NCBI RefSeq assembly: GCF_030819175.1
Contig: NZ_JAUTBJ010000002.1
Span: forward strand, 1,994,001 to 2,058,000
Length of the DNA: 64,000 nt
Direction: 5' to 3'
From: Sphingomonas sp. SORGH_AS_0879
GTDB taxonomy: Bacteria; Pseudomonadota; Alphaproteobacteria; Sphingomonadales; Sphingomonadaceae
Made by a program: the position numbers and the translations under genes. The notes under the pieces are model-generated. The model did no database searches, was not told where the DNA came from, and saw only the letters and a program-made list of their open reading frames with translations. Below, one piece after another: positions 25,464-32,804 of the stretch (its first letter is position 1; every line of letters begins with the position of its first letter).

Positions 25464-26001
25464 AGCTGCCAACATACCTTTATGCCCCGATACGAACCGA
25501 TCGAGACTGGCGTTCGAATCAACGCCATTGCCAGCGACCTGCTGTCCTTCCGTTGGCAAACAAACGGGGTATCGGCAGATTTCATCCTCCCAGGGGATGA
25601 CGAGCATCTTCTTCGCGTGTCGTTCGATGGCCCCTGCATCGTTCGCTTGTTGGATGAAATGGCGTTGTCTACAGAGGCGGACGACACACCAGATAGTGGT
25701 CTCATCCCCAATCATTTTGCCTATCGACTGGGAGATGCACGGTTCGCTCGGTCTCAATCCGAGACATGGCGCGAAGTGAGCGCGCCTGTGGGCCAATCGG
25801 TCGCCCATTATCGCTTCGTCACTGGCTGGGCCTGTATGGACGTCTTATGCGGCGCAGCGCCCGTTTTCTCACTGGTCGACAAGACTGCTAGAATGGACGC
25901 GGATCGGTAGCGACGCAGCTGTTTTACGTACTCGCGCTGCCTCTGTCTTTGAGCAATGGGGTCATAATGACAACTACGGTATATGGGATTGTTAACTGCG
26001 A
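25380..26001. mobile_element. 614-bp lower-GC insert bounded by 8-bp direct repeats
   Basis: AACTGCGA occurs at 25380-25387 and at 25994-26001, in both cases encoding the Asn-Cys-Asp/Glu of the Spx/ArsC-like active-site region. The 614 bases from 25388 to 26001 are visibly poorer in G+C than the flanks, carry one 142-codon ORF, and at the right end supply a replacement ribosome-binding site, ATG and first ten codons in atypical codons (ATG ACA ACT ACG GTA). The inserted DNA therefore restores the gene it interrupts. No recombinase is encoded. Confidence 0.55.
25482..25910 (+). CDS. Unrecognised 142-aa protein inside the insert
   Basis: An ATG at 25482 opens a 142-codon frame ending TAG. The protein is soluble, acidic, without signal peptide, and looks like a folded small domain: alternating beta-like stretches (LLSFRWQTNGVSADFIL, LLRVSFDGPCIVRLLDE) and a C-terminal VAHYRFVTGWACMDVLC. 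Base composition is lower in GC than the neighbours, which suggests transfer. It lies wholly inside the insert in the Spx/ArsC-like gene and has the same orientation. I do not recognise the family; a small immunity- or antitoxin-like protein is conceivable but unsupported. No clear Shine-Dalgarno is visible. Confidence 0.6.
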   Translation: MPRYEPIETGVRINAIASDLLSFRWQTNGVSADFILPGDDEHLLRVSFDGPCIVRLLDEMALSTEADDTPDSGLIPNHFAYRLGDARFARSQSETWREVSAPVGQSVAHYRFVTGWACMDVLCGAAPVFSLVDKTARMDADR

Positions 26002-26311
26002 CACGATGAAGAAGGCCCGTACTTGGCTGGACCAGCACGGCGTCGCCTATCGCTTCCACAACTACAAGACCGATGGCATCGACGAGGCCACCCTGCGTCG
26101 TTGGGTCGATCGGGTCGGGTGGGAAGTGCTGCTCAACCGCGCCGGCACCACCTTCCGCAAATTGGACGAAGCGGACCGGCAGGACATCGACGCAGGCAAG
26201 GCGATCCGGCTGATGCAGGCGCAGCCTTCGCTCATCAAGCGCCCCGTTCTCGACCGCGACGGCACGCTGACCGTCGGGTTCAAGCCGGAACGCTACGCCG
26301 AAATCTTCTGA
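25967..26311 (+). CDS. Spx/ArsC-like thioredoxin-fold protein
   Basis: A 114-residue protein of the Spx/arsenate reductase-related family. The start MTTTVYGIVNCDTMKKARTW holds the single conserved Cys (C11) of the family; CxxC is not present, so disulfide reduction would need a partner thiol. Arg of the family substrate motif lies in SLIKRPVLDRDG. GGGGT lies 6 bases before the ATG. The first ten codons are AT-richer than the rest and come from the insert described at 25388-26001, while the body is normal host composition. A second, truncated copy of the original 5' end remains at 25353. Confidence 0.87.
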   Translation: MTTTVYGIVNCDTMKKARTWLDQHGVAYRFHNYKTDGIDEATLRRWVDRVGWEVLLNRAGTTFRKLDEADRQDIDAGKAIRLMQAQPSLIKRPVLDRDGTLTVGFKPERYAEIF

Positions 26312-26362
26312 GCGGAGCCAAGGGGGTGGAGCCGTTTGCGCGGGGGGAGTAAGGCCCGGTCC

Positions 26363-27229
26363 ATGTCCACGACCTACACGCTCGACACCGCGACGAGTCG
26401 CGCCACGCCTACGCCCGCCCCGATGAAGCGGCTGACCGTCCCGGCCATCCGGCGCGCCAAGGGGGCGACGCCGCTGGTCATGCTGACCGCCTATACGGTG
26501 CGGTCGGCGCAACTGCTCGATCCGCATTGCGACATGCTGCTGGTCGGCGACAGCCTGGGGCAGGTGATCTATGGCCTGCCCTCGACCGTGCCGGTCACGC
26601 TCCAGATGATGGCGGCGCACGGTGCGGCGGTGGTGCGGGGCAGCTATCATGCGGTCGTGGTCATCGACCTGCCCTTCGGCAGCTATGAGGCGAGCCCCGA
26701 AAAGGCGTTCGAGAATGCCGCCTGGCTGCTCAAGGAAACCGGCGCGGCGGCGGTCAAGCTGGAGGGCGGCGTGGCGATGGCGCCGACCGTGCGCTTCCTG
26801 GTCGAACGCGGCATCCCGGTGATGGGCCATGTCGGCCTGACGCCGCAGGCGGTAAACGTGCTGGGCGGCTATGGCGCGCGCGGTCGTACGCCCGAGGAAG
26901 CGGAAAAGATCGTCGCCGACGCCGTCGCCATCGCCGACGCGGGGGCTTTTTCCGTGGTGATCGAAGGCGTGGTCGAGCCGATCGCGATCGAGATTACCGA
27001 CCGCATCGCCTGTCCGACGATCGGCATCGGCGCATCGGCGCAGTGCGACGGGCAGGTTCTGGTCGGCGAGGATATGCTGGGCCTGTTCGATCGCACCGCG
27101 CGCTTCGTCCGCCGGTACGAGACGATGGGCGACCGGATCGGCGAGGCCGCGCGCGCCTATGCCGAGGATGTCCGTACCCGCCGTTTCCCCGGACCGGAGC
27201 AGATCTATGCCCCGCGTGACGGTGGATAA
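26363..27229 (+). CDS. panB: 3-methyl-2-oxobutanoate hydroxymethyltransferase
   Basis: A 288-residue ketopantoate hydroxymethyltransferase, first step of the pantothenate pathway, using 5,10-methylene-THF and alpha-ketoisovalerate. The TIM barrel carries [14 protein letters not shown] (Mg-binding Asp), [11 protein letters not shown] (second Asp), [19 protein letters not shown], and the catalytic Glu in FSVVIEGV, followed by CPTIGIGAS. The start at 26363 is preferred to an upstream frame opening, giving a slightly long polar N-terminus before [13 protein letters not shown]. It lies 51 bases after the Spx-like gene. Ketoisovalerate also comes from the IlvD pathway, which is broken at 49 kb. Confidence 0.96.
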   Translation: MSTTYTLDTATSRATPTPAPMKRLTVPAIRRAKGATPLVMLTAYTVRSAQLLDPHCDMLLVGDSLGQVIYGLPSTVPVTLQMMAAHGAAVVRGSYHAVVVIDLPFGSYEASPEKAFENAAWLLKETGAAAVKLEGGVAMAPTVRFLVERGIPVMGHVGLTPQAVNVLGGYGARGRTPEEAEKIVADAVAIADAGAFSVVIEGVVEPIAIEITDRIACPTIGIGASAQCDGQVLVGEDMLGLFDRTARFVRRYETMGDRIGEAARAYAEDVRTRRFPGPEQIYAPRDGG

Positions 27230-27312
27230 ACCAAGGCCGCTTCCCACCGGGCCCGCTCCTCGCTAAAGGTCGCGGCTTCCAATTGCCTTGATCCAGAATA
27301 GCGGAGCCCGTC

Positions 27313-28014
27313 TTGGCCCTAACGCCCCAATCCAGCCAGGCCTTTATGAGCGAGGTCGACGACGAACTGCGTCGCGATCGGCTGACCCGTTTCTGGACCC
27401 GCTGGGGCCTTATCGTCGGTGCGCTGGTCGTCATCGTGCTCGCGGCATTCGGCGGCTATCTCTATTGGCAGCATCACCGGACCCAGGCGGCGGCGGCCGA
27501 TGGCGAGCAGTTGCAGTCGGCCTACGACGCGCTGGCGGAGAACGACACCAAGACGGCCGACGCCAAGCTGAAGACGCTGGCCGCCTCGAACGTCGATGCG
27601 TACCGCGCGCTGGCGCAGTTCACCCAGGCGGACATTCTTCTCCAGAAGGACGACCTGAAGGGGGCTGCCGCGCGCTTCGCGACGATCGCCAACGACGCCT
27701 CGCTCGCCAAACCGTTCCGCGACCTGGCGCTGGTCCGCCAGACCATGGCCGAATATGACACCCTGAAGCCCGAGTCCGTGATCGCGCGCCTTGGCGGCAT
27801 GGCGGTGCCCGGCAACGCCTGGTTCGGCAGCGCGGGCGAGATGGTCGCCATCGCCTATCTCCGCCAGAACAAGCGTGCCCAGGCCGGTCGCCTGTTCGGG
27901 CAGATTGCCAGCGAGAAGGATGTGCCCGATACGTTGCGGCAACGTGCGGTTCAGATGGCCGGCGTATTGGGGGTCGATGCCGTCGGCCAGAGTGAGGACA
28001 CCAAGACCCAATGA
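27313..28014 (+). CDS. Membrane-anchored TPR protein, YfgM-like
   Basis: A 233-residue protein: a short cytoplasmic N-terminus (SEVDDELRRDRLTRFWTRWG), one transmembrane helix at about 32-52 (LIVGALVVIVLAAFGGYLYW), then a helical periplasmic domain of the YfgM/TPR_21 type. YfgM-like proteins sit next to bamB in many proteobacteria and associate with the Sec translocon. TTG at 27313 follows GCGGAG; an ATG at 27346 is an alternative start. The stop overlaps the bamB ATG by 4 bases, so the two are coupled. Confidence 0.85.
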   Translation: MALTPQSSQAFMSEVDDELRRDRLTRFWTRWGLIVGALVVIVLAAFGGYLYWQHHRTQAAAADGEQLQSAYDALAENDTKTADAKLKTLAASNVDAYRALAQFTQADILLQKDDLKGAAARFATIANDASLAKPFRDLALVRQTMAEYDTLKPESVIARLGGMAVPGNAWFGSAGEMVAIAYLRQNKRAQAGRLFGQIASEKDVPDTLRQRAVQMAGVLGVDAVGQSEDTKTQ

Positions 28015-29333
28015 CGAAGCATTTCCGCACCTCGGCCGCGCTCGCCGCGTTGATCGCGCTCGGCGCCTGTGGGGTGTTCAAGAGCGCGCCGAAAAAGACC
28101 CCGACCGTGGGCAACCGGGTGCCGATCCTGGTGTCCGAAACCGGGGTCGAGGCGGACAAGACGATCGCCGATGTGCAGGTCCTGCTACCCGCGCCCGAAA
28201 CGAACCCCGAATGGGCGCAGCCCGGTGGCAATGCCGCCAAGTCGATGGGCCAACTGGCGCTCGGCGAGCAGCCGCAGCGTCTGTGGGAAGCGACGATCAA
28301 CGGCGGTTCGGCGCGCGACCCGCTGGGGGCCGCGCCCGTCGTCGCCGAGAACAAGCTGTTCGTCGTCGATGTCGAGGGCAATCTCCAGGCGCTGAACGCC
28401 GAGACCGGTGCGAAGCTGTGGTCGGCGGGGATTACCGAGGGCGACCAGAACCGGCTCGCGCGCTTCGGCGGCGGTGCCAGCTATGACAGCGGCACGGTCT
28501 ATGCCACCGATGGCCTGGGCGACGTGATCGCGGCCAATGCCGCCGATGGCAAGGTGCTGTGGCGCGCCAAGCCGGGTGGTCCGCTGCGCGGATCGCCGAC
28601 CATCGCCAATGGCAATGTCTATGTCCTGACCCAGGACAATCAGCTCTACGCGATCAACCAGGCGGATGGTAAGATCGTCTGGGCCGGGCAGGGAACGCTG
28701 GAAACGCAGGGCGTGTTCGGCGTCGCGGCCCCCGCCGCCAGCCAGGGCACGGTCGTCGCCGGATTCTCCAGCGGCGAACTGAACGCCTATCGCTACGAGA
28801 ATGGCCGCATGTTGTGGCAGGACGCGCTGTCGCGGACCAGCATTTCGACCTCGGTGTCGACCTTGTCGGACATCGACGCCGCACCGGTGATCGATCAGGG
28901 CCGCGTCTATGCGCTGGGCCAGGGCGGCCGCATGGTCGCGCTGGAACTGTCGACCGGCCAGCGTCTGTGGGAACAGAATTTCGCCGGCATCTCGACGCCC
29001 TGGATCGCGGGCGAGTGGATCTTCCTCGTCACCGACGACGCCCGTCTGGTGGCGCTGGCCCGGTCGAGCGGCAAGGCGCGCTGGATTTCGCAGCTTCAGC
29101 GTTTCCATAACGAGAAGAAGAGGAACGGCGCCATCACCTGGTTCGGCCCGGTGCTGGCGGGCAATCGCCTGATCCTGACCAATTCGGAAGGGCAGATCGT
29201 CTATGCCAATCCGGGCGACGGATCGGTGCAGGCGACGGTCGAGGCCAAGACGCCCTTCGCCCTGCCGCCGATCGTGGCGAACGGCGTGCTGTACGTCCTG
29301 GATCAGAAGGGGCGGATCGCCGCCTATAAGTGA
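28011..29333 (+). CDS. bamB: Outer membrane assembly lipoprotein BamB
   Basis: A 440-residue lipoprotein with a PQQ-like eight-bladed propeller, part of the BAM complex that inserts outer-membrane beta-barrels. The leader MTKHFRTSAALAALIALGAC ends with a lipobox (LGAC, Cys20). Repeated blade motifs are easy to see: LFVVDVEGNLQALNAETGAKLW, VYATDGLGDVIAANAADGKVLW, VYVLTQDNQLYAINQADGKIVW and VYALGQGGRMVALELSTGQRLW, cited here as blade positions about 120, 160, 205 and 305. The order YfgM-like, bamB, der is common in proteobacteria. Confidence 0.93.
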   Translation: MTKHFRTSAALAALIALGACGVFKSAPKKTPTVGNRVPILVSETGVEADKTIADVQVLLPAPETNPEWAQPGGNAAKSMGQLALGEQPQRLWEATINGGSARDPLGAAPVVAENKLFVVDVEGNLQALNAETGAKLWSAGITEGDQNRLARFGGGASYDSGTVYATDGLGDVIAANAADGKVLWRAKPGGPLRGSPTIANGNVYVLTQDNQLYAINQADGKIVWAGQGTLETQGVFGVAAPAASQGTVVAGFSSGELNAYRYENGRMLWQDALSRTSISTSVSTLSDIDAAPVIDQGRVYALGQGGRMVALELSTGQRLWEQNFAGISTPWIAGEWIFLVTDDARLVALARSSGKARWISQLQRFHNEKKRNGAITWFGPVLAGNRLILTNSEGQIVYANPGDGSVQATVEAKTPFALPPIVANGVLYVLDQKGRIAAYK

Positions 29334-29341
29334 TGGACGGC

Positions 29342-29377
29342 CGTCCCTCCGTCGCGCTGGGGGGACGGTATGTTTTG
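29342..29377 (+). terminator. Possible terminator between bamB and der
   Basis: CCGTCCC (29342-29348) pairs with GGGACGG (29363-29369), followed by TATGTTTT. The loop is long (14 bases) and GC-rich. It may be a weak terminator or attenuating hairpin in the 83-base gap before der. Confidence 0.4.
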
Positions 29378-29416
29378 TACCGTGACGAAAGGCTCGCCTT
29401 TCGCTAACGGACGGCG

Positions 29417-30787
29417 ATGGCAAAACTCCCTATCGTCGCGATCGTCGGCCGTCCCAATGTCGGCAAGTCGACGCTGTTCAATCGTCTGGTCGGAAAGAAG
29501 CTGGCGCTGGTCGATGACCGGCCCGGCGTGACGCGCGACCGGCGTGAAGGCGACGCGCATCTGCTGGGTCTCGATTTCCGTGTGATCGACACGGCGGGCT
29601 ATGAAGACGAAGACCCCGATACGCTCCCCGGCCGCATGCGCCGCCAGACCGAGGCGGCGGTGGGCGAGGCCGATGTCGCCTTGTTCCTGGTCGATGCCCG
29701 CGCCGGGATCATGCCGCTGGACGAGGAAATCGCGCGCTGGCTGCGCAGTTCGGACACGCCGATCGTCCTCGCCGCGAATAAGGCCGAGGGGCGTGCGGCG
29801 GAACAGGGCATTCTCGAGGCGCTGGCGCTCGGCTTCGGCGATCCGGTCCAGCTTTCCGCCGAACATGGCGAGGGCGTGGGCGATCTGTTCGAGGCACTGC
29901 TGCCCTTCATCGATGTCGAGATCGAGGAAGAAGAGGAAGTCGACCTCGAAAACCCCTTCGCGCCGCTGAAGCTGGCGATCGTCGGGCGGCCCAATGCGGG
30001 CAAGTCGACCCTCATCAACCGTTTCCTCGGGCAGGATCGCCTGATCACCGGGCCGGAGGCGGGGATCACCCGCGATTCGATCGCGATCGACTGGGAATGG
30101 CGCGACCGCGACGGCGAGGTGCGGCAGGTTCGCCTGATCGACACGGCGGGGATGCGCAAGAAGGCCAAGGTTCAGGACAAGCTGGAAAAGCTGTCCGTCG
30201 CCGACGCCCTGCGCGCGGTGGACTTTGCCGAGGTCGTGGTGCTGCTGCTCGACGCGACCCTGGGGCTGGAGTCGCAGGACCTGCGCATCGCCGACCGCGT
30301 GCTGGAAGAGGGGCGGGCGCTGCTCATCGCGCTCAACAAATGGGATGTGGCGGAGAATCCGTCCTCGCTGTTCAACGGTGTTCGCAAGGCGCTGGAGGAT
30401 GGGCTTAGCCAGGTGAAGGGCGTGCCGTTGCTCGCGGTGTCGGCGGCGACCGGCAAGGGGCTGGACACGCTGATCGAGGCGGCGTTCGAGACGCGCGCGG
30501 CCTGGTCGAAGCGCGTGCCGACCGGGGAGCTCAACCGCTGGTTCGAAAAGGCGGTCGACGCCAACCCGCCGCCCGCGCCCGGCGGCAAGCGGATCAAGCT
30601 GCGCTACGTCACCCAGATCAAGTCGCGTCCGCCGAGTTTCGTGATCTTCGGGACACGGGTGGACCAGTTGCCCGCGAGCTATGAGCGTTATCTGGTCAAT
30701 TCGATGCGGCGGGAACTGGGCTTCGGCGCGGTGCCGGTGCGCCTGACGCTGCGGGCACCGAAGAACCCGTTCGCGAACAAGGACTGA
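29417..30787 (+). CDS. der: Ribosome-assembly GTPase Der (EngA)
   Basis: A 456-residue GTPase with two tandem G domains and a C-terminal KH-like domain, needed for maturation of the 50S subunit. The G1 loops are GRPNVGKST (about residue 9) and GRPNAGKST (about residue 191). The G3 motifs are DTAGYE and DTAGMR, the G4 motifs NKAE and NKWD. An acidic linker (VEIEEEEEVDLENP) separates the domains. The KH-like domain ends with LRAPKNPF. Length and order are normal. Confidence 0.97.
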   Translation: MAKLPIVAIVGRPNVGKSTLFNRLVGKKLALVDDRPGVTRDRREGDAHLLGLDFRVIDTAGYEDEDPDTLPGRMRRQTEAAVGEADVALFLVDARAGIMPLDEEIARWLRSSDTPIVLAANKAEGRAAEQGILEALALGFGDPVQLSAEHGEGVGDLFEALLPFIDVEIEEEEEVDLENPFAPLKLAIVGRPNAGKSTLINRFLGQDRLITGPEAGITRDSIAIDWEWRDRDGEVRQVRLIDTAGMRKKAKVQDKLEKLSVADALRAVDFAEVVVLLLDATLGLESQDLRIADRVLEEGRALLIALNKWDVAENPSSLFNGVRKALEDGLSQVKGVPLLAVSAATGKGLDTLIEAAFETRAAWSKRVPTGELNRWFEKAVDANPPPAPGGKRIKLRYVTQIKSRPPSFVIFGTRVDQLPASYERYLVNSMRRELGFGAVPVRLTLRAPKNPFANKD

Positions 30788-31080
30788 GGGCAGGGGCGCA
30801 AGCCCCGCCTGATGCTCATTCCACCCTTGGGCTAGTCCGCACTTCCGCTCCGCTCCATACCCACCTCTGTTCCGTTCCAGCCCCACCTCCGTTCAGCCTG
30901 AGCGAAGTCGAAGGCCATGGGATGGCCTCGGCCAAGCTTGGAAGGGGCTTTATGGCGAAGGGTTTTCCGTGGCCTTCGACTTCGCTCAGGCTGAACGGGG
31001 GTGAGGGGATATGTGGGTTGGACGGGGAGGGAGTCCGAAAGCCGGAAGGGGGCGGGCTATCAAACCCGCCCCAGCCGCCA
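30788..31080. other. Gap between der and bfr with REP-like repeats
   Basis: About 293 bases with no credible gene. A short hairpin (GGGGC GCAA GCCCC, 30793-30806) follows der. The rest is GC-rich, with the family A repeat arms at 30889-30998. Confidence 0.6.
30889..30998. repeat. REP-like inverted repeat pair, family A
   Basis: Arms at 30889-30916 and 30971-30998 are identical in sequence to those at 25196-25278 but arranged the other way round (CCGTTCAG... first, then ...CTGAACGG), with a 54-base spacer. They lie between der and bfr, two convergent genes. Confidence 0.9.
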
Positions 31081-31602
31081 TTACCCCTGCAGGTGCGGCG
31101 CTGCGCCCGACTTCGGGGCGTCGTTTTCCGCCATGGCGTTCAACTGGACATAGTTCTGGATGCCCATGCGCTCGATCATCTCGAACTGGCGTTCCAGGGT
31201 GTCGACATGCTCTTCCTCGCTGGCGAGGATGCGCTGGAACAGGTCGCGGCTGACATAGTCGCGGACTTCCTCGCAATAGGCGATCGCTCCCTTGAGCTGC
31301 GCCACCGCCTCGATCTCGATGGCGAGATCGCCCTTGAGCACCTCTTCCACCGTCTCGCCGATGCGCAGGCGACCGAGCAGCTGAAAATTGGGCAGGCCGT
31401 CCAGATACAGGATACGCTCGGCCAGCCAATCGGCGTGGCGCATCTCGTCGATCGACTCCTTATACTCGAACTGGGCGAGCTTGTAGACGCCCCAATGGTC
31501 GAGCAGACGGTAGTGCAGGAAATATTGATTGATCGCGGTCAGCTCGTTCTTGAGCGCCTCGTTCAGAAACTCGATGACCTTGGGGTCGCCCTTGACTGCC
31601 AT
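31081..31602 (-). CDS. bfr: Bacterioferritin
   Basis: A 173-residue haem-binding ferritin that stores iron as a 24-mer. Ferroxidase ligands are all in place: E20, E53, H56, E96, E129 and H132; the haem-binding Met is M54 (DEMRHAD). The start at 31602 (MAVKGDPKVIEFL) is preferred to the ATG at 31611 because AAGGA then lies 8 bases upstream, whereas the first ATG has none at a usable distance. Two dyads upstream (31639-31656 and 31687-31701) could be iron-dependent regulatory sites. Confidence 0.95.
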   Translation of the reverse strand: MAVKGDPKVIEFLNEALKNELTAINQYFLHYRLLDHWGVYKLAQFEYKESIDEMRHADWLAERILYLDGLPNFQLLGRLRIGETVEEVLKGDLAIEIEAVAQLKGAIAYCEEVRDYVSRDLFQRILASEEEHVDTLERQFEMIERMGIQNYVQLNAMAENDAPKSGAAPHLQG

Positions 31603-31638
31603 TGCCTTCATCCTTCGTAAATCGGCTCGCTCGCCACA

Positions 31639-31701
31639 TTACGGGAATATCCGTAAGGACGGCAAGGGGATTTTCACAAGTAAAACTGAGAACCATTTTC
31701 A
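31639..31701 (-). promoter_or_regulatory. Two dyads upstream of bfr
   Basis: TTACGG-GAATAT-CCGTAA (31639-31656) is a perfect 6-bp inverted repeat centred about 45 bases upstream of the bfr start. TGAGAACCATTTTCA (31687-31701) fits the Fur consensus TGATAATNATTATCA at 11 of 14 fixed positions. Both are candidate operators; binding is not shown. Confidence 0.4.
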
Positions 31702-32082
31702 GGCAATAAAAGTTGTGAGATTTGCGATTGAAGTTGAAAGGCGTTCGCAGCTTCCGGTGAGTGGCGGACCGGAGAAATTGAGTGGATTGCCGGAGATATT
31801 TCTCGAGGGGCTCATGATCGTTGATCGGAACGATCGGGGTTCTTCAGCCTGCCAATATCTCCCGACCGTGCGCGGTAGCTCGGCAAACACTATGTCTGCG
31901 GCGTTATCTCTGAACGGGGATTCCATTGGTTTGCGGCTGGCCAGAGCGTCGCGGAGATCGAATATGTATTGCGCGGGCCTATCGCGACGCCGAACGGTCG
32001 CCGGTGGCGGCCTATCGTGGGAGACCTCGGAAGTGCCGGTCGAGCAGGACAACGCGCAGGACGTCATTGGCCCAGGATGCAC
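31699..32082 (-). CDS. Doubtful ORF, 127 aa
   Basis: Possible minus-strand gene in the low-GC stretch. The first ~25 residues look non-coding. The middle (YIFDLRDALASRKPMESPF, then IVFAELPRTVGRYW) has a protein-like look. No domain, leader or good ribosome-binding site is visible. It may be a remnant or not a gene at all. Confidence 0.2.
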   Translation of the reverse strand: MHPGPMTSCALSCSTGTSEVSHDRPPPATVRRRDRPAQYIFDLRDALASRKPMESPFRDNAADIVFAELPRTVGRYWQAEEPRSFRSTIMSPSRNISGNPLNFSGPPLTGSCERLSTSIANLTTFIA

Positions 32083-32114
32083 GTGGCCAGTGCGGATGAT
32101 GCGCGAATGTGGAT

Positions 32115-32190
32115 TGGTGGGCCCGGCAGGACTCGAACCCGCAACCTAGCCGTTATGAGCGGCCAGCTCTAACCATTGAGCTACAGGCCC
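32115..32190 (-). tRNA. tRNA with CAU anticodon, probably tRNA-Ile2
   Basis: Read on the minus strand, the 76-base cloverleaf folds completely: acceptor GGGCCTG with CGGGCCC, D arm GCTC/GAGC, anticodon stem GGCCG/CGGCT with loop CTCATAA (anticodon CAT), T arm GCGGG-TTCGAGT-CCTGC, discriminator A, encoded CCA. A CAT anticodon fits elongator Met or the lysidine-modified Ile2 tRNA; the GGGCC..TAGCTCA start resembles alphaproteobacterial tRNA-Ile2, so AUA decoding is more likely. Confidence 0.9.
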
Positions 32191-32255
32191 CACCGAAAAT
32201 GTCCGTAGCGTGACGGCGTGCGCGTTCGCAACGGGGGATTGGCGATCCCATAAAA

Positions 32256-32290
32256 GAAAAAGGGCACCTTCGCGAGGAAGGTGCCCTTTT
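32256..32290 (-). terminator. Terminator of the lipoprotein gene at 32335
   Basis: A 10-bp stem GGGCACCTTC (32262-32271) with GAAGGTGCCC (32277-32286) and a 5-base loop. On the minus strand a T-rich run follows (complement of AAAAGAAAAA). The plus strand also has TTTT after the stem, so it may work both ways. Confidence 0.85.
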
Positions 32291-32334
32291 CCGACAAGCA
32301 GTCGGCGCTTCGGACCCGAAGGTCCGAGGCGACA

Positions 32335-32601
32335 TTACTGCATGTTGTCCGCCTTGGCGTCGGCAGCGTCACGGACGTTGTCGGCAGCGGCGTTCATGTT
32401 GTCGGCAGCGTTCTCGAGGGTCGCAGCGGCAGCACCGTTCGAGGTGTTGTCGGCAACCGCTTCGAGGTTGTCGGCCTGCATTTCCATGTTGTCAGCCAGC
32501 ATGTCCGCGTTGTTTTCAACAGCGGCCGCCTCAGGCGACTTCGTGCAGGCGGCCACGGACATCAGGCCGGCGGCAGCGAGAACAAAGGCAATCTTCTTCA
32601 T
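32335..32601 (-). CDS. Small Ala/Asp/Asn-rich lipoprotein (88 aa)
   Basis: The leader MKKIAFVLAAAGLMSVAAC carries a lipobox (VAAC, Cys19). The mature ~70 residues are almost entirely A, D, N, M, E and L, with recurring ADNM/ADNL/ADNV units spaced about 7-11 residues apart, suggesting a long amphipathic helix or coiled coil, perhaps a periplasmic lipoprotein in the style of Lpp. The start at 32601 is chosen for the leader. It has its own terminator at 32256-32290. Codons are strongly biased, suggesting high expression. Function unknown. Confidence 0.82.
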   Translation of the reverse strand: MKKIAFVLAAAGLMSVAACTKSPEAAAVENNADMLADNMEMQADNLEAVADNTSNGAAAATLENAADNMNAAADNVRDAADAKADNMQ

Positions 32602-32804
32602 TCGAATGCTCCCAAGCATAAGCAATCATCGCGGCCGACCCGAATGCCGTCGCGAAGCGGCTCAAATAACGCGCGGTTCATCGCGGTCAATCCGCAAAAT
32701 TCACATGACCGCAAGGTTCGCGACGAACCGATGGCACGGATCGGGCTTTTTCAAGGCGTTGGCGTTACCAAAACGTTACCGGCACAGAGCGATGCCAGCG
32801 GCCA

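Larger units (their letters stand above)
31603..32114. other. Lower-GC stretch between bfr and the tRNA gene
   Basis: About 510 bases noticeably poorer in G+C than the rest of the window, directly beyond the 3' end of the tRNA. It contains the bfr upstream dyads and an uncertain minus-strand ORF at 31699-32082 (127 codons). I see no integrase, no copy of the tRNA 3' end, and no recognisable RNA. Confidence 0.55.

Noticed and set aside
31529..32149. 206-codon plus-strand frame between bfr and the tRNA
   Set aside because: Begins inside bfr antisense and ends in the tRNA antisense (VGPAGLEPAT is a common tRNA artefact).
32115..32190. Elongator tRNA-Met as the identity of the CAU tRNA
   Set aside because: Not excluded, but the acceptor and D-arm sequence resemble alphaproteobacterial tRNA-Ile2 more than tRNA-Met, so Ile2 was preferred.
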